This document shows, one piece after another, positions 60,074 to 64,000 of a stretch of DNA of 64,000 nucleotides; the stretch's first letter is position 1, and each line of letters starts with the position of its first letter. The notes under the pieces were generated by a model. That model was given only the letters and a program-made list of their open reading frames with translations. It searched no databases and was not told the DNA's origin. The translations under genes were made by a program, and so were the position numbers. The stretch comes from Rikenellaceae bacterium (GTDB lineage: Bacteria; Bacteroidota; Bacteroidia; Bacteroidales; UBA932), in assembly GCA_900771005.1 (NCBI GenBank), contig CAAGMI010000337.1, forward strand, positions 1 to 64,000. Direction: 5' to 3'.

Positions 60074-60838
60074 TTATTTTAGATTGAAAATATACGTAAT
60101 AGTACCTTCCTGCATTGCAGGGGCTTCTGCACTCATATTGAAATGCGTTTCCATAGCCGCTTTCCTGGCTGCCGCCCAGAGTGTCTTGTCTGTGACAGTT
60201 GTACCGTCGGCTCCCGGGATGGCCTTCTGCACTGAACCGTACTGGTCGACCCAGATGCTGACAACTACTGTGCCGCTTTCCTGAACCGTATATGCCGGGC
60301 GGGGCAGATTTCCCATGACGTTCCTGCCTTTCAGGTGGGCATTGGGCCTCCCGTCAGTTCTTCCGCTGACAGTGTTCCCGTCACTTTGGCCCGCCTTGAA
60401 AGTATTGCTGCTTTCTTTCGCCGAGTGGGCTGCTGTAAGGCTCGTGTCCTTTTTGGCCATTCCCGGGAATGAAGCCCTTGGATCCAGTTTAGGTTCCTCC
60501 TTTAACTCCGGCTCATCTACAGGAACATCTCCGAAATCATCCTGCCTGGTTTCCGGTGTAAGGTTCTGAATGTCGGCTTTGTTCGGGGACTTGCTCTGCT
60601 GCACAAGTTCTATCGGTCTTGTCCTGTCAGGGTTCTCGGACCGTGGCTGTGTGCCCCGCGAACGCTCCACTATCACTTCCTCCTCCCTTTCGAATTCAAG
60701 CAGCATAGCCGTTTCTGCAGGTGGCGGATAAAGGTACTTGATACCGGTGAACGATACGGTAAGGATCGCACAGGCATGGACCAGCACCGTCAATGCGATG
60801 CCCGCCCATCTTCCATTGTTCTCTCCGTATCTGTCCAT
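60074..60838 (-). CDS. TonB-like energy transducer
   Basis: A 254-residue protein with an N-terminal membrane helix (about 12-32), an Asp/Pro/Glu-rich periplasmic spacer (about 50-170) and a C-terminal TonB/TolA-like domain (RPAYTVQESGTVVVSIWVDQ). With the ExbD and ExbB genes that follow upstream it would form a proton-driven TonB or Tol-type motor. The last residues (TITYIFNLK) complete the domain. Confidence 0.83.
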   Translation of the reverse strand: MDRYGENNGRWAGIALTVLVHACAILTVSFTGIKYLYPPPAETAMLLEFEREEEVIVERSRGTQPRSENPDRTRPIELVQQSKSPNKADIQNLTPETRQDDFGDVPVDEPELKEEPKLDPRASFPGMAKKDTSLTAAHSAKESSNTFKAGQSDGNTVSGRTDGRPNAHLKGRNVMGNLPRPAYTVQESGTVVVSIWVDQYGSVQKAIPGADGTTVTDKTLWAAARKAAMETHFNMSAEAPAMQEGTITYIFNLK

Positions 60839-60844
60839 TGCCTT

Positions 60845-61255
60845 TTATTCGGCTTGTGTTGCCAGAATGACCTTGTAGTGGTTCTTCTTGGCGATGTTCA
60901 TTACCGATACTATTTCTTTGATCGGTACGCTTTCGTCGGAATATATTGAGAATGTAGGGTCCTCTTCCATCTGTAGATTCTCAATCAGCCTGTCCTCTAT
61001 CTGCTCGAACGGTACAGGAGTTTCGTCTCCGTTGATGTGGTATGTGAAGCGGTCTTCCCCCCAGTCCTTTATCGATACCGTGGTAGTGGCCTTTGCTCCC
61101 ACCTGCCCTGTGCTCTTAGGCAAAAGGAGCTTGAGAGCGTTGGGGTTGACCAGCGTTGAGGTCACCAGGAAAAAAATGAGCAGCAGGAAGACGATATCCG
61201 TCATAGAAGACATGGATATGTTGGGATCCGCTTTTGTTGTGCGTTTGATTGCCAT
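60845..61255 (-). CDS. ExbD/TolR family protein
   Basis: A 136-residue biopolymer-transport protein with one membrane helix bearing the functional Asp (MSSMTDIVFLLLIFFLVTS, about 16-34) and a periplasmic domain. It lies one base after exbB-like and six before tonB-like, forming one operon. Confidence 0.92.
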   Translation of the reverse strand: MAIKRTTKADPNISMSSMTDIVFLLLIFFLVTSTLVNPNALKLLLPKSTGQVGAKATTTVSIKDWGEDRFTYHINGDETPVPFEQIEDRLIENLQMEEDPTFSIYSDESVPIKEIVSVMNIAKKNHYKVILATQAE

Positions 61256-61256
61256 A

Positions 61257-61943
61257 TTACTTCTGCAATGAAGGATCGTTTAGAAGGTCCATGAATTCAA
61301 TGGTGGAACTCTCCATCTTGAAAACGATGTTGGAAATCCTTGCGGAAAGGAAATTGTATCCGAAATATGCGAGGATGCCGACGATAAGTCCTCCCACCGT
61401 GGTGATCATCGCCGTGTAGATACCGCTGGAAAGCAGCGTTATGTCGATGTTGTTTCCGGCCTGAGACATATTGAAGAAGGCCTCGACCATTCCGGTGACG
61501 GTGCCGAGGAATCCTATCATAGGAGCACCTCCCGCTATTGTAGCCAGATATGGAAGACCCTTCTCGAGACGGGCGACCTCCACGTTCCCGACGTTTTCAA
61601 CAGCTGCCTGTATGTCGTTGAGAGGTCTGCCTATATGCGTTATTCCGCTCTCTATCATACGGGCAACAGGGTTGTCATATTTTGTGCAGAGTGTCTGGGC
61701 GGATTTGATCTTTCCCTCGTGGATATAGTCTCTTATGTCAAGCATGAAGTTTTTGTCCACTTTGCTTGCCTGACGGATCATCCACCATTTCTTGCCGAAC
61801 AGATAGATGGCTATGATGGAGAGAGCAAGAAGGATAATCATCAGCCAACCTCCCTTGGTGGCCATTTCGATGAGAGAATAGGACATCTCCTGCTGTACTG
61901 GAACAGCGTCAACGATGTCTGCCTGAAGTAAATTGAAAAGCAT
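61257..61943 (-). CDS. ExbB/TolQ/MotA family proton channel protein
   Basis: A 228-residue inner-membrane protein with three membrane helices (about 27-50, 130-155, 170-195) and the conserved PMIGFLGTVTGMVEAFFNM segment. It forms the channel ring for the ExbD/TonB-like partners. First gene of the string that runs on toward era and parC. Confidence 0.93.
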   Translation of the reverse strand: MLFNLLQADIVDAVPVQQEMSYSLIEMATKGGWLMIILLALSIIAIYLFGKKWWMIRQASKVDKNFMLDIRDYIHEGKIKSAQTLCTKYDNPVARMIESGITHIGRPLNDIQAAVENVGNVEVARLEKGLPYLATIAGGAPMIGFLGTVTGMVEAFFNMSQAGNNIDITLLSSGIYTAMITTVGGLIVGILAYFGYNFLSARISNIVFKMESSTIEFMDLLNDPSLQK

Positions 61944-61993
61944 ATTGTTGAAATTTGATTATTATCTGTTTTCGGCCCTTTTAGACCAACTTA

Positions 61994-62001
61994 CAAATAT
62001 A
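61994..62001 (-). promoter_or_regulatory. candidate -7 box (TATATTTG) for the exbB operon
   Basis: Perfect TAnnTTTG on the minus strand in the gap between truA and exbB, 50 bases before the ATG. A TTTG is present but too close to serve as the -33 element. Confidence 0.48.
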
Positions 62002-62011
62002 ATCAAATTTC

Positions 62012-62773
62012 TCAGTATTTTATACTGGAGAGGAACAGAGGATAACCGGGAACGGATTCGCCGGCCAGGCATCTGTCTTGAGAATCGATGAGTTCTGAAA
62101 TTGATTCCACGTCTCTCTTGCCCCGTCCCGTTTCCAGAAGAGTACCGACGATGGCGCGTACCATATTCCTGAGGAAGCGGTCAGCCGCAATCCTGAAATA
62201 CCAGTATTCCCCGGCACCGGCATTCATGACCGATACATGGGTTGGGGTGTACTTGTGCCAGCCCGCTTCGTAGATGGTGCAGACAGAAGTCTTGTTGTCC
62301 GCTCCGGTCTTTTCGAAGCAACTGAAATCGTGAGTGCCTATCAGACTTTGGGCGGCACGGTTCATGGCTTCGAAATCAAGCTGATAGAAATACGGGAGAG
62401 AATATTTTGACACGAAAGGGTCCTTCAACGTATGCAAAAAATATGTATATTCGCGCACTGTCGCTCCGAACCTTGCGTGAAAGTCTTCGGGCACCGGAAC
62501 CACCTCGGATACGGCCACAGATGACGGCAGGATGGCATTTAATTTGTAGCGTAGCTGCGTGTAATCGATGTCCCCTGCGTAATCGAAATGGGCGACATAG
62601 TTGACGGCGTTCACTCCCGTATCGGTACGTCCGGCTCCAGTAACGCTTGTTTCAGCGCCGAGAAGCTTGCTCAGAGCATCCTGAAGAGTGGATTGCACTG
62701 AGGGGTCCCGGGGCTGGACCTGCCAACCGCAGAAGTCGGATCCGGAATATGAGAGAGTGATTTTATAACGCAT
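62012..62773 (-). CDS. truA: tRNA pseudouridine synthase A
   Basis: Forms pseudouridine at tRNA positions 38-40. The 253 residues include the catalytic Asp in GAGRTDTGVNAV near residue 50 and the conserved ADRFLRNMVRAIVGTLLE. It is divergent from moxR with 24 bases between start codons. Confidence 0.95.
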   Translation of the reverse strand: MRYKITLSYSGSDFCGWQVQPRDPSVQSTLQDALSKLLGAETSVTGAGRTDTGVNAVNYVAHFDYAGDIDYTQLRYKLNAILPSSVAVSEVVPVPEDFHARFGATVREYTYFLHTLKDPFVSKYSLPYFYQLDFEAMNRAAQSLIGTHDFSCFEKTGADNKTSVCTIYEAGWHKYTPTHVSVMNAGAGEYWYFRIAADRFLRNMVRAIVGTLLETGRGKRDVESISELIDSQDRCLAGESVPGYPLFLSSIKY

Positions 62774-62780
62774 TTGATTA

Positions 62781-62788
62781 CAAAAATA
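62781..62788 (-). promoter_or_regulatory. candidate -7 box (TATTTTTG) for truA
   Basis: Perfect TAnnTTTG seven bases before the truA ATG in the 24-base divergent gap. No -33 element recognised. Confidence 0.4.
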
Positions 62789-62797
62789 TCAAAATAT

Positions 62798-63790
62798 ATG
62801 GAAAGTGTAAACATCAAGGAACTCAACGACCGCATTCAGAAGGAAAGCGCGTTCGTCGATATCCTCTCGCTCGAAATGGGTAAAGTCATCGTCGGGCAGA
62901 AACATCTTGTGGAGAATCTGATGATAGCCATGCTTGCCAACGGACATATCCTCCTCGAAGGTGTTCCGGGACTTGCAAAGACATTGGCAATCAGTACTCT
63001 GGCCCAGGCGGTGAGCGCTAAATTCAGCAGAATTCAGTTCACTCCGGACCTTTTGCCTGCCGACGTTACGGGAACCCTGATATACTCCCAGAAGAAAGAG
63101 CAGTTCGAAGTGCATAAGGGACCTATCTTCGCCAATTTCGTGCTGGCCGACGAGATCAACCGTGCTCCGGCAAAGGTTCAGTCAGCTCTGCTGGAGGCCA
63201 TGCAGGAGAGACAGGTTACCCTTGGTGATCAGACATACAAGCTTCCTGAGCCGTTCCTTGTGATGGCTACCCAGAATCCGATCGAGCAGGAAGGAACCTA
63301 CCCTCTTCCTGAGGCGCAGGTGGACCGTTTTATGCTCAAGGTAATCGTGGATTACCCTAAGAAGGAGGAAGAGAAACTGATTGTCAGGATGAACAATTCG
63401 GGTGAGTTCCCTAAAGCCCAGAGCGTCATAAAGCCGGAAGATATCGTCCGTGCCCGTGAGCTTGTACGTGAGGTGTACATGGACGAGAAGATCGAAAGGT
63501 ACATAGTGGACATCGTATATGCCACAAGGACACCGGAGGATTATAATCTCAAGGATATCAAGAATCTCATCTCCTATGGAGCTTCTCCTCGTGCGAGCAT
63601 ATCCCTGAGCATGGCGGCAAAAGCCTATGCGTTCATCAAACGTCGCGGATATGTCATTCCGGAGGATGTGAGAGCCGTATGCAACGAGGTTCTCAGACAC
63701 AGGATAGGACTTACATATGAGGCTGAAGCCGAGAATGTGACACCAGAACAGATTATCGAGCAAGTAATTAATGCCGTCATCGTTCCATAG
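62798..63790 (+). CDS. moxR: MoxR-type AAA+ ATPase
   Basis: A 330-residue AAA+ ATPase (RavA/MoxR group) that acts as chaperone for VWA proteins. Walker A is GVPGLAKT (about 58), Walker B DEINRAPAKVQSALLEAMQE (about 121), sensor 1 ATQNPIEQEGTYPLPEAQ. The ATG at 62798 is preferred to a TTG at 62774 because the conserved domain starts soon after. It overlaps the DUF58 gene by 20 bases. Confidence 0.94.
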   Translation: MESVNIKELNDRIQKESAFVDILSLEMGKVIVGQKHLVENLMIAMLANGHILLEGVPGLAKTLAISTLAQAVSAKFSRIQFTPDLLPADVTGTLIYSQKKEQFEVHKGPIFANFVLADEINRAPAKVQSALLEAMQERQVTLGDQTYKLPEPFLVMATQNPIEQEGTYPLPEAQVDRFMLKVIVDYPKKEEEKLIVRMNNSGEFPKAQSVIKPEDIVRARELVREVYMDEKIERYIVDIVYATRTPEDYNLKDIKNLISYGASPRASISLSMAAKAYAFIKRRGYVIPEDVRAVCNEVLRHRIGLTYEAEAENVTPEQIIEQVINAVIVP

Positions 63791-64000
63791 CGCTACAGAC
63801 CTTCTCAAGAAAGTCCGTAAGATAGAGATCAAGACAAAGGCGCTGTCTCACCAGATATTCGCCGGAGAGTACCATTCTGCGTTCAAAGGTCGCGGAATGG
63901 CTTTCAGCGAGGTAAGGGAGTACCAGTGGGGGGATGATGTGCGCAGTATGGACTGGAATGTCACAGCCAGACTCAGAAGTCCCTATGTCAAGGTTTTCGA
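63771..64000 (+). CDS. DUF58 domain protein (partial, runs off the window)
   Basis: The first 76 codons are present: TDLLKKVRKIEIKTKALSHQ, then AFKGRGMAFSEVREYQWGDD and WNVTARLRSPYVKVF, the diagnostic start of DUF58. In Bacteroidota this gene follows moxR and precedes the Bat (aerotolerance) VWA genes. The start lies inside the moxR end, so translation is likely coupled. Confidence 0.9.
   Translation, partial: MPSSFHSATDLLKKVRKIEIKTKALSHQIFAGEYHSAFKGRGMAFSEVREYQWGDDVRSMDWNVTARLRSPYVKVF

Overview
The window comes from a Bacteroidota chromosome, most likely order Bacteroidales. Supporting signs are a T9SS type A sorting domain and a PorV/PorQ-like protein, -7 promoter boxes of the TAnnTTTG type, few Shine-Dalgarno sites, an Rnf operon in the order rseC-rnfBCDGEA, an Nfn-type pair, a MoxR/DUF58 (Bat-type) locus and an IS30-type transposase tail. 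Genus cannot be named from sequence alone. Genes are packed tightly; no stretch over 300 bases lacks a gene or gene remnant, and no CRISPR array, rRNA operon, prophage or plasmid gene was seen.

Layout: 1-116 is the right end of an IS30-type element. 117-4052 is a short accessory block: a subtilisin-like protease carrying both a lipoprotein signal and a T9SS sorting domain, a PorV/PorQ-like outer-membrane protein and a small TonB-domain protein. 4054-6752 (minus) holds a Tat-type aldo/keto reductase and a NapH/NapG-like membrane ferredoxin. 6824-14790 (plus) holds alaS, an LptF/G-Fmt fusion gene, thiamine pyrophosphokinase, two LytM-type peptidases and a small MerR-like regulator. 14847-22460 (plus) is a zinc-ribbon coiled-coil protein, dnaB, rseC and the six rnf genes. 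Facing it, 22465-27006 (minus) holds an NfnB/NfnA-like pair, a DUF368 (PopT-type) transporter, a small DUF6913-like protein and a PfkB-family kinase.

The middle has a YbhN-like membrane protein, tRNA-Arg, a CNNM/CBS protein, a decayed GPH-type sugar transporter remnant, exonuclease III and cysS. From 31837 to 44767 (minus) lies the classical transcription/translation cluster, read as tRNA-Thr, Tyr, Gly, Thr, tuf, tRNA-Trp, secE, nusG, rplKAJL, rpoB, rpoC, with hairpin terminators inside it. dxs and a tandem pair of MFSD1-like MFS transporters follow. 49562-62773 is a long minus-strand run: ssb, aroE, a TrmH-family methyltransferase, lysS, recJ, aroK, parC, era, an RsuA/RluB-type pseudouridine synthase, TonB/ExbD/ExbB-like genes and truA. 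The window ends in moxR and the first part of a DUF58 gene.

Functionally this is mostly core housekeeping. Energy metabolism ties together Rnf (ferredoxin:NAD+ ion pump), Nfn (NADH/ferredoxin/NADPH balancing) and the NapH/G-AKR pair (quinol-linked reduction, inferred). The least ordinary items are the LptF/G-Fmt fusion, the protease with two competing sorting signals, the collapsed GPH transporter, the transporter gene that runs antisense into ssb, and several -7 boxes lying only 4-8 bases from start codons. I found no clearly undescribed multi-gene system; the NapH/G-AKR pair and the fusion gene are the best leads.
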